A DNA stretch of 64,000 nucleotides from Nissolia schottii (Eukaryota; Streptophyta; Magnoliopsida; Fabales; Fabaceae), in the NCBI GenBank assembly GCA_003254905.1, contig QANU01001174.1, positions 236,992 through 300,991 on the forward strand. Direction: 5' to 3'. How positions within the stretch are numbered: the first letter of the stretch is position 1; each line of letters opens with the position of its first letter. The notes beneath the pieces are model-generated. The model ran no database searches and was not told the origin of the DNA. It was given only the letters and a program-made list of their open reading frames with translations. Shown in pieces: positions 39,174 through 51,831 of the stretch. A program made the translations under genes and the position numbers.

Positions 39174-40099
39174 AATGTTTTCTTTTTCTCTTTGGGGTAA
39201 AAAACATGATTAAAGTTAGTATTCGTATATAGTATATAAAACATATGGTATGAAAAAAATAGTGTACAAATTATAAAACGTGTGGTATATACTGCTTCAA
39301 TAAGTATAAATTTACATTATTAGTAAAGATTTGAATATATATATATATATAAAATTCATATTTATTCAAACTGCAATCATTTTTTATATCATTTAACTAG
39401 AGTATCTAAATTTTCATGTATAAATAATGACAAACTGAAAATAACACAATGCTTCATATTTATTTGGCAATCAGAGCCTTGTTTGCATTGCGTGGAACTA
39501 AAAGGGAAAAGATAACGAACAGAAATTAGTGGCTCAAACAACAAAACTATGTTCATGTGCTGCGTGGATTTTCCATCGAATAATTAAGAGGTACGGACAA
39601 TCCAATGTGTTGGTGGTGTGTCTTACTGAACCTTAATTGGTGGAGAAATGACTAGTTGTCTGGGGGCAGAGATCTAACAAAATCTTGGTATAATTGTAAC
39701 TCACGAGTTATTTCATTGACTCCAGCAAAAGACGGAGCCATCACAATCTAAAAATTAAGAGTAATAATATATCCACTCAAAAAAATATCTAATTATCCTT
39801 CTAACTTGGGAAGTATATATTATCATTTTTGGAGGTTAAAGAAGAAAATAGAAATTTATTGTCAGATGTCATCTTTAAGTTTATTAGAAGTATAATTAAC
39901 ATATATATATATATATTATTTTTTTTTCTCATATTATTTTTTTTATATAACAAGGTGATTTGTGATCTCATTTATTTTTTCATTAAATAAATTTGGGAAG
40001 TTGGAAGGGTCCGAATTGGACAAGATAGCAAAATGAGATTTGTGGATTGTGATTGGACTCTTGTCTTGTCACGGTTGGCCCATTACCATTGGAACCATT
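39174..40099. other. Intergenic, nothing recognised
   Basis: AT-rich with short (at)n tracts at 39336-39350 and 39901-39918. No gene. Confidence 0.5.
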
Positions 40100-40905
40100 G
40101 GGTGTTAGATCTGTTAAATTGGAATTTATTTTAGAATTTTAAATTTTATGTTTAATTTTGTTAAAAAATTAGAATACTAATTATAATTTAATTTTATTAT
40201 TTAAATGTGTGATTCAAAATATTAAGTTATTAATAAAATAAACATTATTTGTACTATTGTAATACTTTTATTTTAATTTTGTGAAAATATTTTATATATA
40301 AAACATTGAATTAAAATTTAGGAATTTTACATTATAATATTTAATACAAAATATTAAACTTCAATAAATAAATATGATTGATAACAAACAAATAAGAAAA
40401 AGAATCATAGACTTTAACGCGGAGAGAAACATTTAATGTGCTTTGGAATTTATTAAGGTATGAGACAAGAATTAAAAATAATTTAAAAAGAGTGTGTTTT
40501 ATGTCCATAATTGAGTATAGTATTGATGCTTAGAATAAGAATTGATCTTCTTAATTCCAATTTTTGTGTTGGGCATAATATATAGAATTAGACTCGGTAG
40601 TTTCATGAACCAATTTCATAGAATTTGAAAACAACTTAAATGAAGTCCTCCCAATTCTTACCCAATATCCTATGAATGGTCAAGTCCGAAATTGGTTAAA
40701 TTTATCTCAAAAGTTTAAATTCCCACTCTCTCATTTAATTGCAAGCAATCATATTTTTTAAAATTTAATATCTTTATAAAATATTTAAATATACAAATTT
40801 CTAAATTTTAATTTACTATTTTATAAATAAGTAATTTCACATAAAAATATAATGAAAATATTATTACATCACAAAAATATTATTATAAAAATTAACTTTG
40901 GAAAG
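40100..40905. repeat. AT-rich dispersed repeat: copy 2 (+) and inverted partial copy 3 (-)
   Basis: 40100-40560 aligns in order with 23480-24060. 40660-40905 reads as the inverse complement of the same family (aaatttctaaattttaattt, aatatgattgcttgcaatt on the minus strand). The two lie head to head and could form a long hairpin. Confidence 0.5.
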
Positions 40906-41528
40906 AAATAACGCCCCTCATGTAACTTGATCAAATCAAGCCTAATTCTGATGAGCAGCTTGGAGAGTTTTGCTTGGAGGCTCTCGACGAAATTATCTAC
41001 ATTTAGTCAAAGCCTAGGAACGATTTTCCACTCTTGTAGAATGCTGGTTTCAGCCATTGGAGACCTTTATTCCAGAAATTGATCGATGCGAATTGTGCAT
41101 ACACTTTCAGGGAAGCAAACTTTCACTGGGCGAAACGGAACATCATGTCAATGCTAGTCTTGCTGTTTTTCATTCCTTGCCTAGTTTTCTTACTTTTGCA
41201 ACTGCATGGGTCATTCCATGAAAGGATAGTGCAGTGTGCTTTTGAGCATTTGCCCCGATGCAGAAAAATGAAGGTTCAACTCAACAATACTAAAGAAATT
41301 AGAACTCCTTTTCTAAGTTCTAGGAGTGGTAACTTGTATTTATATGGGAACTAAATCATACCACTAACAAAATTTTACATCATTCCATCGTGTATGTAAC
41401 TCACAATAAAAAGGCCCACCAGAAAGAGTGTCACTGAAGATTTTATCAAACATGTCAATTCCAGATAACATTCCATTTGGCCTAAACTTGCTCCATATTT
41501 GACAATGGAGCTGAGACAATATTATGAC

Positions 41529-44500
41529 CTATTCCTCACACAGCCCATAGTTCTCTCCAAAGTACTTGTCAACTAGACTATTTGCCATAGTTCTCAGACC
41601 TTCATTTTCATGAAATTGAAACCTTTCCATTGCTTCAATCCCATCCTCTTGCTCTACAAGCTTTGGGCCCTGACCATTTGGCATCCCCCTCAGGACCTAC
41701 AGGAAACAAGAAATCATAAACAAGGAGTGGTTTAGATCCTTAAAGAACTTGGTATTCTCTTCACCATGAAGTAGAATGTTATCATTGATTATGCTAACTA
41801 ATGGGCCTGACTCTGAACAAACCATGTCACTATATTTGATCTAGCCAACAACAACAACCAAGCCTTGTCCCAATAGATGGGCTTGACTACATGGATCCAA
41901 CAACATCAGTGTCCTATTATAAATCATGTTAACATTCACAAAGGGCAGCCTAGTGCACGGGGCTCCCACCTGATGGAGTTTGAGGAGGATAGATGCACAC
42001 AGCCTTAACTCCCACATGCAAAGAGGCTACTTTCAAGATTTGAAACTGTGACCTCTAGGTCACAAGGTAACAACCTTACCGTTGAACCAAGACACCCTCA
42101 AATATCGTGAACATTCAAACTATTAAAATCTAAATCTTGTTTAATAGTTACACCAATGATTTTTCCAAGTTCAACAACAATGAATCAATTATTTATACAA
42201 CCATTGGAATTCCTTACCAGCTCTATGAATTGAAGTCCAAGCCGTGCAGCTTCGATGTCAGCAGATCTAACCAAATCTATAAAACCTGGCAAGCATCCTT
42301 TTTCAACTAGTGCAACCAGGTGCTCGAGGATCAGACCTGGTTTCTCATCACCTTTAGTCGGGGCAACACAAAGGTTGCCTAATACATAAGCCACTTCCTT
42401 TCTTATATCGAATTGAGCAGCAGAAAGAAGGCGCAATAGCACAGTCACTGCATTGCTATAATATATCAACTGCTTGTGCTCAACAGAACCAGCAGCTATA
42501 TTAGAAAGAACCCAGGCTGCTTCCTACATTGATACAATCAAAGCTCATATCAAGATTGACCAAGGTAGGAATAGGATCATAGGGTCGGAGATTGAATTTT
42601 GTACCTTCTTTAAGACCCTGTGTTCACTATTCAGACATTTTACCAGGACTTCTATGACATTACCTGAAAATCTCATCATGTTATCAGATGTAATAAATTA
42701 ATCCGTGTGGTTTTGATCAAAATGTGCGTATTCAGCTTAGCAAGTAAAAGAAAAAGTTTACTAACCTGTAATTTCTTGTCCAGGTGCCAGAGCAACATAA
42801 ATTGTATGGGAATCACCAGCAATGAGATTACCTAAACTTCTCAAAACCTATACGGATTTCCCGTCGTTATTAGAAACAACATATCAATGCGAATAGCAAA
42901 ATATTGTGATTTGAATGTATTATTATATGCATACAAGAAAATTTTATGTAAAAAGGTATATTTTTCGACCAAACTGGAAGTTCTAGAGATCATTACCGGG
43001 ATTAGTAATTGCAGACTGTTTGATGTTGCCAATCTATTTACAAGCAATTGAAGTACATCACTCTTCACCAGCATGCTGGTAGCTAAATTTGAAAGTGCTG
43101 ATAGATAAACAACTACCCATGCTACTTCAGTTGCTAATTCATCATCCCTGATGATGATAAAAAATTTATTATAACAGTAATTAGGGCATCATTTCAGGCT
43201 ATACTGTTAAGAGTAAAGGACCTAGTTACTTCTATAACACTTAGAAGAAATAACCTTTATGTATAGCCACAATACCAAAAGAGGATTCACTCTATCATCA
43301 CCTCTGATTTCAAGCCCACAAACTTAGAAGAAAATGAACTTTATGATTATGCTAATTAAGTAGTTATAGGCACGCAAAATTTGATAAGTTTGAAAATCAA
43401 ACAGAAATTTTAGGAAGGTTTTCTTCACTGAGAAACAAGTGACAGCCAAATTCATCATTGATGTTAAATTTAAATTGTTATTTACTACACTTTTCAAATA
43501 ATAGGCAAGTGTACTCAGCCTCCTTGGGAATAAATTGGTGCTGGGATCAGTACTCAGTGCTCACATTTAGCCCCAACCTTTCACCATCCCCACACAAGTT
43601 TATAGCACCTTTGTGGTACAAAACACACAAAAAAATAGCTAACAGAAATCAAGTTAAATTGGATAACTTAGGAAGGTATTTTGAGATGAATAACTTCCAC
43701 ATTTTTATTTTATGATAAAAGAGCAATCTGATTCATAAAAAAATATGTAGTTTAGTTACATTAAAAACCAAGTATCCCTGAAGTTAGAGTAAGATGATAT
43801 ATATTCTAGTGTGATTTAAATAATATCAACTCCTAGCATGTTCACCCAAAAATAGTTAAATACAAAAGGAGACATGACTTCTAAGCTCTAGGCCAAGATA
43901 TACTATTAAGTAATTTCAGAGTAATACTAACGCTTTCTTCAAGTGTCGAACGATTGCATCCAATGCTCCATCAACACGAACGAGTTCAGTAGCAGCTTTA
44001 GGTTCTGGACCCTACACACAAACATACTGAAGTCTTGTTATATTTCCAGAAAGGAACTCGTGTCACTGCAACTACACACGAACATAGAAAACCAAATGCA
44101 TTATGGAATAAAAACCATAATGGATGTGCCAACAACATGACAAGCCGGTGACTACATTAACACATTTCGGACAACAGTGACCACATCGCACAGCCAATAG
44201 TTTATGAATACAGTTATACACACATTGAATGATTGCAATTACTAAAAAATTAATATAAACAAATCAACAACACAAACAAATGTCACGTGATATAGAACAA
44301 TTAAATTGATGGATTTGAAACCTTGATGAGGTTAGACAAAGCCCATGCAGCTGTTCTAACAGTCGAACCTTTGCTTGGTAACATCATTCTTGCAAGAGGT
44401 AGTAAGGCCCCTTGGGCTAGCAGAACATTTCTCAACTCTTCGCCTTCACCAGCCACATTTCCAAGAGCCCAAGCACACTGTTCAGCAACAGGTGATGAGC

Positions 44501-46698
44501 TCTTTTCTGCAGAACAGACATTCTTAAATTTGAAAGGTAATTGTAAATACTAAAATAATTAAAACAGTCTCAACAATCAAGAATAAACTTATCATAGATG
44601 TTGAATATAGTGGCCAAAGTTGTGTGAATGAAAGGAGGACACTTAAGAATAAAAATGATATGCCAGTAGGTCTAAGTTCCATCCATCCCATTTTTTTACT
44701 TTAGATCATAGGTACCTTGCAATGCTTTAACAGTTTGAGCTATAAGGGTTCCTTCTTATCTTTAAATACAAATATCAATTGAAAAATTAATTCATTCATT
44801 GACATTCAAAATTAATCTCAAAGCAATCACTCACCCCCAAGATGAGCAATAAGCAAAGGCAATGCAGGCAATAAAGCTTTCGTTTCTTCTGGATTCCCTG
44901 CAGCAATATTTGTAAGACACCAAGCTGCCTCAAGCAACTGCATAAGACATGCACCACAAAATGTAAGTAACTAGTAAATTTCCATCCAGTACCGATTCCA
45001 TACTATCTACACAAGATGCACATCGAAACATGCTTCATCAAGTCTCTTGTGAGTACAAGAAATTCATGAAAGAAACAGAAACATCATTGGAAGGAAGACG
45101 AATCTTTAGACCTGTTCATCTGGAGAGCCAAATGAAAGACACTGCACTAGTGCGGGTACTGCTCCAGCTTTAACAGCAGACTCAACTGGAGGAAATTCAG
45201 ATTTCGATAGCAAACGCCTTAATTCTTGAAGGGCAGCCACTCTTTTCTGCATTGCACCCTTCCCCCTATCAATTAAAAATATACATAGCAACAGATATGC
45301 CAAAGTTAATCAATATGTGAACTTGCAGTTGACATAATTGAAGCTTTTTCTCAGTCTCCATAAACAATATGGTCAAGACAAATCAGAAACTCATATTACT
45401 TTTAAAACAAAAAAATGGAAGGTGCAACTACCTAGTATGGTTACACTTAGACTATATCAAAGTATGAAACAAAGCATACAACAAGAATACAAAAGCACAA
45501 TGAGGACGTTCGTTTATCTTTTCTATTATAAGAAAAGTACTTCTTAAGTTTGTGTGTTACTTGTTTGGATAAGATTATTAAAAAAGCAGTACAAAAAGAT
45601 AATCATTTTTTGTTTGTTTGTTTGTTTTGAGAACCAGATTATAAATTACTTCTGTTTCTGCTTTTTGTCTTAAAGGTACATTTTAAAAATCTTCTCTAAT
45701 TGCGACTTGGCGCAACAGTAAGGTTATTGCGTTGTGACTCGGGAGTTACGTGTTCAAATCATGGAAACAACCTCTCCTATTATGAGCATAAGGTTGCTAC
45801 AGCTACCTTCCTCACAGCTCCCAGGTGGGAGCCTCACGCATTAAGCCGCCTTTTATCTAATCAACAACAATAATTAAACCTTGTCGCACTAGGTGGAGTC
45901 AGCTACATTGATTAAATGACACCACAGTGTGTTGTCATAGACCATGTTCATATTCAAATCATTAACAGCTAAATTTCTTCTACTAGTTTCATCTATAATT
46001 TTTCTATGTTTCCTTCTACGTCTACCCAACTACCTTCCATCTGACCTACTCTCCTTGCCAAAGCTTCTTGAGATCTTCTCCTTACATGTCCAAACCACCT
46101 CAAGCGAGATTCTCTAGGCGCTACCCCCAACTTTCTCTCTAATGCATTCACAATAGCTGCCCGTTATCTAATCCCAATTAAATTTTTGTTATATTGATAA
46201 CATGTATATTGATAAGTTTGGAAAAGAATACCGATAAGCGACGGCGGATTTCAAGTTTTCCACAGCCGAGGAGGTTTGGGACTCCAAAATGGATTGCTCC
46301 TCATCAACCATCATGTCACCGTCAGCGGGAGCTTCACCTCCATCACCACCAACTATTCCAACCCTACAAAGCCTCTTGGCACGCACCAGCGACTCCCTCC
46401 TTTCTTTCCCAACCGTCACAGCCTGTTGCCGTCTCCTGCTACCCGCAACATTCCCAACTGAAACCCATAAAGCACACAGATTCATTCAATCAATCAATCA
46501 ATCAATGCATCCCTAAGGAAGCAAAAAAGCAGAAGCTGAAAAAACAAGCGGGGGGAGTTTAGGGTACTTAATGGGAATTAATGATTCGCATAGGAATGAA
46601 AATTGACGTGAAACATTACCACATAATCTAATTACGATGGAATGAAAGGGCTTACCTGAGGACTTAATTGGATCCCTTCTGTTCGTAGGATCGGACAT
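41529..46698 (-). CDS. IMPA-9: Importin subunit alpha-9 (11 exons, complete)
   Basis: Importin alpha binds nuclear localisation signals through armadillo repeats and hands cargo to importin beta for nuclear import. Coding exons (minus strand): 46698-46656, 46457-46232, 45265-45112, 44937-44835, 44506-44322, 44011-43932, 43147-42997, 42847-42766, 42663-42605, 42523-42218, 41696-41529. All introns are GT..AG and phases join without a break, giving 1557 nt and 518 residues, close to Arabidopsis IMPA-9 as I recall it (~519). The N-terminus has NRRDPIKSSVGNVAG, then the basic importin-beta-binding-like stretch RRRQQAVTVGKERRE and KRLCR. ARM hallmarks follow: EAAWCLTNIAAG, CAWALGNVAGEG, AAWALSNLIK, EVAWVVVYLSAL, EAAWVLSNIAAG, EVAYVLGNLCV. 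The C-terminus has ERFQFHENEGLRTMANSLVDKYFGE. This divergent class differs from the canonical IMPA-1/2 type. Introns 2 and 10 hold SINE/LINE tails. Start chosen as the first in-frame ATG giving the conserved N-terminus. Confidence 0.93.
41845..42100 (-). mobile_element. Au-type SINE followed by RTE LINE 3' tail, in IMPA-9 intron 10
   Basis: On the minus strand 42100-41940 has A-box-like ttggttcaacggtaagg, B-box-like cagtttcaaatc and the conserved Au 3' body (ctgtgtgcatctatcctcc, ggtgggagccccgtgcac). 41938-41845 continues with tagtcaagcccatc, gggacaaggctt and a (ttg)n tail, typical of plant RTE LINE 3' ends. Both lie between exons 10 and 11. Confidence 0.7.
45702..45856 (+). mobile_element. 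Au-type SINE in IMPA-9 intron 2
   Basis: gacttggcgcaacagtaagg (A box), gttacgtgttcaaatc (B box), then aaggttgctacagctacc and ccaggtgggagcctc, the Au SINE order. Inserted antisense to the host gene. Confidence 0.7.
45861..46170 (-). mobile_element. RTE-type LINE 3' fragment in IMPA-9 intron 2
   Basis: The minus strand translates in one frame as RLRWFGHVRRRSQEALARRV followed by GQMEGSWVDVEG, the conserved C-terminal region of plant RTE LINE polymerases. It then decays through stops to a tgactccacctagtgcgac..ttgttgttg tail at ~45865. 5' truncated, as LINE insertions usually are. Confidence 0.75.
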
Positions 46699-47453
46699 TG
46701 TGAGAGAAGTGCACCGGCAAGGGAAACCAGTTCAGTAGTATATGTGAGCTGTGAGCTGATTAGTTACCTTGTATTTTTGACCTTCGGGAACAATAACAAA
46801 ATATTTAAATAAATTTAAAATAAACTCCGGGACAAGTTGCTATTTCACAAGTGAAAAATCTATATTAATATCTCGCAAATAAAGAAAATTAGACAAATAA
46901 ATCTTTTAAGATATCTCTCTCTCTCGTCTTAATGTTACTTATTTGTTAAAAACAATGTCAAGTTGAAAAGGATTTATTTATCTAATTTTTTTTTATTTGT
47001 GAGAGATTCTTATAAATTTTTTATTTATAAGATGTCAACTTATTCAATGGTAAAGGACATGCTTAAAGATTTGCTTGTAAATTTATCAACATATTTTCTT
47101 CTTGAATTTGTAGTAGTTTTGATCAATTCTCATTGCCTTATCTTTATAGCTATATAATTCAAAGAGTGAAATTATTTGCATGCCCCTACAACAAGAGGGT
47201 TTATGTCCTTGGATTAGTTTGATGGAGTGAGTATAATTTTAGACTGCAATCCATAAGCACCTAAAGATTTCTCCGGCGTTACACCTAACCATGTTCGGGA
47301 AGATTAATCTCTCATGTGAAGTATGCAATAAGAAATTAAACAAAAACTCAGAGTTTTTTACTCTTTTGCCTCTATAAAAAAAACTATTTTCTAAACTACC
47401 ACGATTTTGACTGACGTGGCATCCGTGTACTGCGTGGCAGGCCACCTCAGATT
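46699..47453. other. IMPA-9 upstream region and intergenic
   Basis: Upstream of the IMPA-9 start on the minus strand. AT-rich; no clear TATA box could be assigned. A (ct)n tract lies at 46913-46924. No other gene. Confidence 0.4.
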
Positions 47454-47640
47454 TTTTTTTAAGTTGCCTACCCAGTATTCAAGGCTTAGCCTTGACTAAT
47501 CTGGGTCGACTCGGGTCGCGCACCTGGCTATGGCAGGTGAGTCTCCCAGCGGGGATAACTGCGCACACAAGGTCTCGAACTCGGGACCTTGCTTAAGCGA
47601 TACCAAGCCGCTTACCACTTGGACCAACCCCCGTTGGTTA
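47454..47640 (-). mobile_element. tRNA-derived SINE with target-site duplication
   Basis: Minus strand: head ggttggtccaagtggtaagc (A box), gtcccgagttcgagacc (B box), a ~100-bp body, and an A-tail (poly-T on + at 47453-47460). Flanked by gccacctcagatt (47441-47453) and gccacgtcagatt (47641-47653), a 13-bp duplication with one mismatch. Well preserved. Confidence 0.85.
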
Positions 47641-47649
47641 GCCACGTCA

Positions 47650-47840
47650 GATTTGCCAATGAGGCTGGCGAATTAAGTGCAAATTCGCCAATGGACATGG
47701 CGAATGTTGGCAAATTTCGCCTACAAGGTTGGCGAATCTTGTTGAAATTCGTCACTAATGCTGACGAATGCTTACTAAAATTGCCAACCGGGATGGCGAA
47801 TTAAGGTTGAATTTGGCACCTGGTTTGGCGAATCCACGGT
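47650..47840 (+). repeat. Degenerate tandem repeat of ~30 bp around 'ggcgaat'
   Basis: 'tggcgaatt/ttcgcc' words recur at irregular ~25-40 bp spacing in both orientations (gccaatgaggctggcgaat, catggcgaatgttggc, ggttggcgaatcttg, gatggcgaattaagg, tttggcgaatccacgg). Resembles in style the hairpin array at 20.3 kb but uses a different word. Confidence 0.6.
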
Positions 47841-48023
47841 TAATAGCATTAATAAATTATAGTCAACTATCGACACACATAAAGCACACAAAATTGGCAT
47901 ACATACCATACATACACACTATAAAATTGTTATACATAGTATGCTAAACACACACGCTATAAATTTGATAGATAATGAAATTTTGTTCATTTTAATAAGG
48001 AGGCAAAGTCAAATCAACACGTG

Positions 48024-50095
48024 AAAAATAATTTTTGCAAAAAGGTCAAGATGCTCTTTGTCATGCTTTGGGGGGGGGGAATCCATTGATTTGGATTTTG
48101 AAGAATCCAAATGGCTTGGACTCATGCGCACGAGCCCAATTCTCTTCTCAACTCTTTTTACTAATACAACAACTATTAAAGGTATATAAACACTTAAAAG
48201 GTTTGTGATCTAACTAATGTGGGACTAAGGCTTTTGAAATACATAACATTTTCCTTTGTGGTATAACAGTTCAGTGTAGTCTTAGTGGTTGCATTGAATG
48301 AACACCTTAAGACGCAGATGATTCATAGACTAGTCCTTCTTGGGTTCCTTTTAGGAGGGGTAGGAAACTAAAGAAAATCTACAGGAATCAAGTTGTGTGT
48401 TTGTGGCTGACATGCAAGACTTGTTTTGAGTTTTTGATGTAGGCTTTTTAATCTCTTTATTTGGGTATTATGGAAATCAGGGTATGCTGTTAAATATGAC
48501 AGTTTTATTCTATTAGTTTGACTAACAGATTTGCATTTAGGAATTGTTATGGGGTGATCCTCGTTCTGTATTTCTGTTTTGCAGTTACAGATTTATGTCC
48601 TAATAGAATTATGTTATGCTCTTGATTCTGAAATTTTGTTTCAGTAGTTTAGTTTACACATTCATGTTCTAAGAGATTCTTTTTGGATAAAAGAAGAATT
48701 GTATTGATAAGAGAAGATAGATACAACAGGTGGGAGGACGAGATCCTCCATACAAAAACAATAGTAAACCAGTATGTTCTAAGAGATTAGATAATGATTC
48801 AACCTAAACTCTGAAATTCTGTTTTGCTGGTTTAATTAGTTTATAGATTTTGGGTATTAGGTTGTGCTTAATAAATATATCATCTAAGGAATTATATCAT
48901 GCGGTAACTTATAGTTCTGAAAAGTTTGCTTACTACTTTAGTTCGTAGATTCTTATTATTAAATTTTGTTATAAAGAGTTATGTTATAAACTAGGGTATG
49001 CTTTTGTTTTCATTTCCTTGAACATGACCCAAATTTTGTATATAGAATTTTGAATGATTGAATTGCCCTGGAAAGAGGATAGAAGACAACTTGTGCTCAC
49101 ATGAGACATGAAATATGAATTGAGAAGAGAATATCCAGGGAGCTATAGAAAGAAAGATCCGTAGAAATTGTTTGGGTATATTTTACAGTTTTGAAATTTT
49201 GAAGAAAAGAAAGTATTTTAAATTGAGCATCATAGATTGAGAAAGAGAGTTTTTGTAACCATGTTACAACTGAAAATAACGAAGTTTTCAAAAGCATAAA
49301 AATCACTCTTACTTTTGTCCTAACATTATTTCATTGGTATTTCCAGATTAGCAACCGTCAGTTCTCGTATTCTAGCTACTCGACTACTTGAAAAGCATAA
49401 ACAATTGGGCTCATCACATAGGATAGCAGAATGAACAAGATGCAGCATTTATCATTAACTATGTTTTTTGACCATCACATTGGGCTCAATGATTGACAAA
49501 GCCCAATTTTTGCTAACTGCTATCTTCGGGTGTAACCGGTGGTGGTGCTATAAATCTAAGTAGTGACTAGTTCTACTTTGAACCAGGACTATCCTTGTAG
49601 TACTTTGGAGATATAAAGTAATGCTGCAAGTAGCGGTATGACTTACATAAATTATGCAAAATGTCCCAAGATATAAATTGTGAAACTCATGATTCTTGTA
49701 TTATAACTACTGTTTATCTACACGATAATTATGCAAGTCTTGCAAGCTGCAAGATTGTCTCAATCACATAATGTAAAGAATGATAAACGGACAAACCACA
49801 ACAAATAAAATCCAACAAAAAATAAGCTATGGCATCCAAGAACCTTTTAAGTATTATGTCGTTTGTTGGAAAATGTTATGTATTTCAAAAGCCTTAGTCC
49901 CACATTGGTCAGATCACAAACCTTTTAAGTGTTTATATACCTTTAGTAGTTGTTGTATTGGTAAAAAGAGTTGAGAAGGGAGTTGGGCTCACGCGCATGA
50001 TTTCAAGCCATTTGAGCTCTTCTAAGTGCAAATTGATGGATTTCCCCTGCGCACGACAAAGAGCATCTCGGCCTTTTTGCAAAAATTATTTTTTG
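48024..50095. repeat. 2-kb segment bounded by ~230-bp inverted repeats
   Basis: 48024-48254 and the inverse of 49868-50095 match over their length with about 10-15 percent difference, including 'aataatttttgcaaaaagg', 'ctcaactctttttac', 'ggtatataaacacttaaaag' and 'gggactaaggcttttgaaat'. Each arm holds a TATA-like tatataaac pointing inwards. The 1.6-kb interior has gene-like non-coding texture (T-rich, 'ttttgcag' acceptor-like sites) but no domain. The arms read like a pair of diverged LTRs in opposite orientation, or a foldback element. Confidence 0.7.
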
Positions 50096-51485
50096 GGCTT
50101 TCGGAGCTTATCCGAGAAGCCATATCTTTCATATTTTTTTTAGTAGTGTTAGTGTAAACATTTAACTTAGTAAAGAATTCATATGTCAAATCTCAAACAT
50201 TCAAATTGCTTTTGTATTTTTACTAGTAAATTTCTTCTCACAAAATTATAAGATTATAGTAATATTACGCATCATAACTCATGCAAATTAAAAGAATAAA
50301 ATTAATAACACCTAGTAATAAAATTTAGATTTCAAAGATTATCACTTATAATTTTCTTTCAAGAAAATTACGTTTAACACATTTTCTTAAGTTCAAAATC
50401 ATCTATTATTAAATTTTTGTTAAAGTCAATACTTATCTATTCTTGTTGATATCTTTTCTTGTTATTATAAGGAGTCAAATTTTTTAAAGAAAAATGGTTA
50501 ATAGAGCGGCTAAAATTTCACGAGTGGCAAACGAAAAATGAATATAATAGAGTAATTGTTCTGCATTTTGGGAGAAGTTAAGATTTTCTCTCTCGTACTC
50601 TTATTTTCGGGAGTCCAGATGTATGGTTCACAACACCATTCGTTGTATTTTCTCGAAAAGCGCTTCGGACTAAATGGCAATGCTCTAAAGAAAAAAAATA
50701 AAAAAAAGTTATTTTTGAGTTGGGTGGTTAGGGGTTGGGGTTTAGGTTTGATAAACTTCATTTGTTAAGAGACTTAACTCAATAACTTATTCATTTCAAT
50801 GAATGACATTTAATATTTTTAAAGACAAAATAAAAAATAATAAATATCATTCATAAAATTGATAAATAACTAGGTTGATGAATTATAATTCCACTCATTT
50901 TTTCTTTATCATTCTAAGTACAAGTTCTTTATCATTGCTCGTCCACCATTACTTAGTTTGAATTTTTCAATGCCATGTGAGTTAGGGGCTAATTTAAATT
51001 ACGCAGCACATGGATGGATAACTACGTGATATACATTGTCAGAAATTGACATATATAGATATATAAGAACACCTAGCGTTTACATTTTCTTTAAAAATCA
51101 CCCTTGATTGTTTTCTTCAAGCATATTGCATGATGTTAGTGTGGTGTGAATACTATTATACCTTTTTTTTTGGTATAAAATACATGTTTTGTGATGTGTG
51201 ATTGGTACATTACACATCTCACTGCATTAGAAAAATGCTTAGATTCAAATCTTAGATGTACATGTTGTGTATACATACAAAAGTCCAAAGTCAGAAATGA
51301 TTTTTTTATGTATATATGATTCGTTTATGCTGTATAGATCGATGCTTATCTTTGACTCAAACTTGTCGACATTCAGTGATATTTCACGTAATAGAAATGA
51401 AATATTGAGGATAGAGCCTGGAAAACAACAACAGGTGTAATGTACCCAGAAAAAAAATTGGATTCTATGGTGTCCCTCGTGGTAC
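50096..51485. other. Intergenic, nothing recognised
   Basis: AT-rich; the frames at 50510-50761, 50556-50768 and 51245-51505 carry no domain. Confidence 0.5.
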
Positions 51486-51831
51486 GGTATACTATACCCT
51501 CTCACTCTAAAAAATGTAATTTATAAATGTATCAACTTAAAAATTATTAAATAATCATAAGAATGTTTAAGATGGAATCCTAATTTATGTTTGATTACAT
51601 AATTTTTTCAATTTTTATTTTCAAAAATCAACTCTCCAAATTTGAACTAAAATTGTTAAAAAAGTCCTAGATAATCATATAATTTGGAGATTCATTTTTT
51701 GAAAATAAAAATTAAATAACCTAGGTAACCAAACATAAATTAAAATTTTATTATAAATATTTTTATAATTATTTAATAATTTTTAAGTTAATATACGTTA
51801 AATTACATTTTTTTTAAGGTAAGAGTGTACC
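51486..51831. mobile_element. Foldback MITE with ~150-bp arms
   Basis: The left arm (actctaaaaaatgtaattt, acttaaaaattattaaata, cctaatttatgtttg, tttttattttcaaaaa) is mirrored by the right arm through aattacatttttttt and aagagtgtacc. The arms meet near 51655, leaving almost no loop. No coding capacity. Confidence 0.7.

Noticed and set aside
41079..41354. 91-codon plus frame next to importin alpha-9
   Set aside because: No domain; lies in the likely 3' flank of the minus-strand gene.
45702..45775. Possible tRNA gene in an importin intron
   Set aside because: Has A/B-box-like sequences but no cloverleaf pairing and is followed by the Au SINE body.
46189..46562. Plus-strand frames of up to 122 codons at 46.2-46.5 kb
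   Set aside because: They are antisense to importin alpha-9 exon 2, whose minus-strand frame is conserved and spliced correctly.
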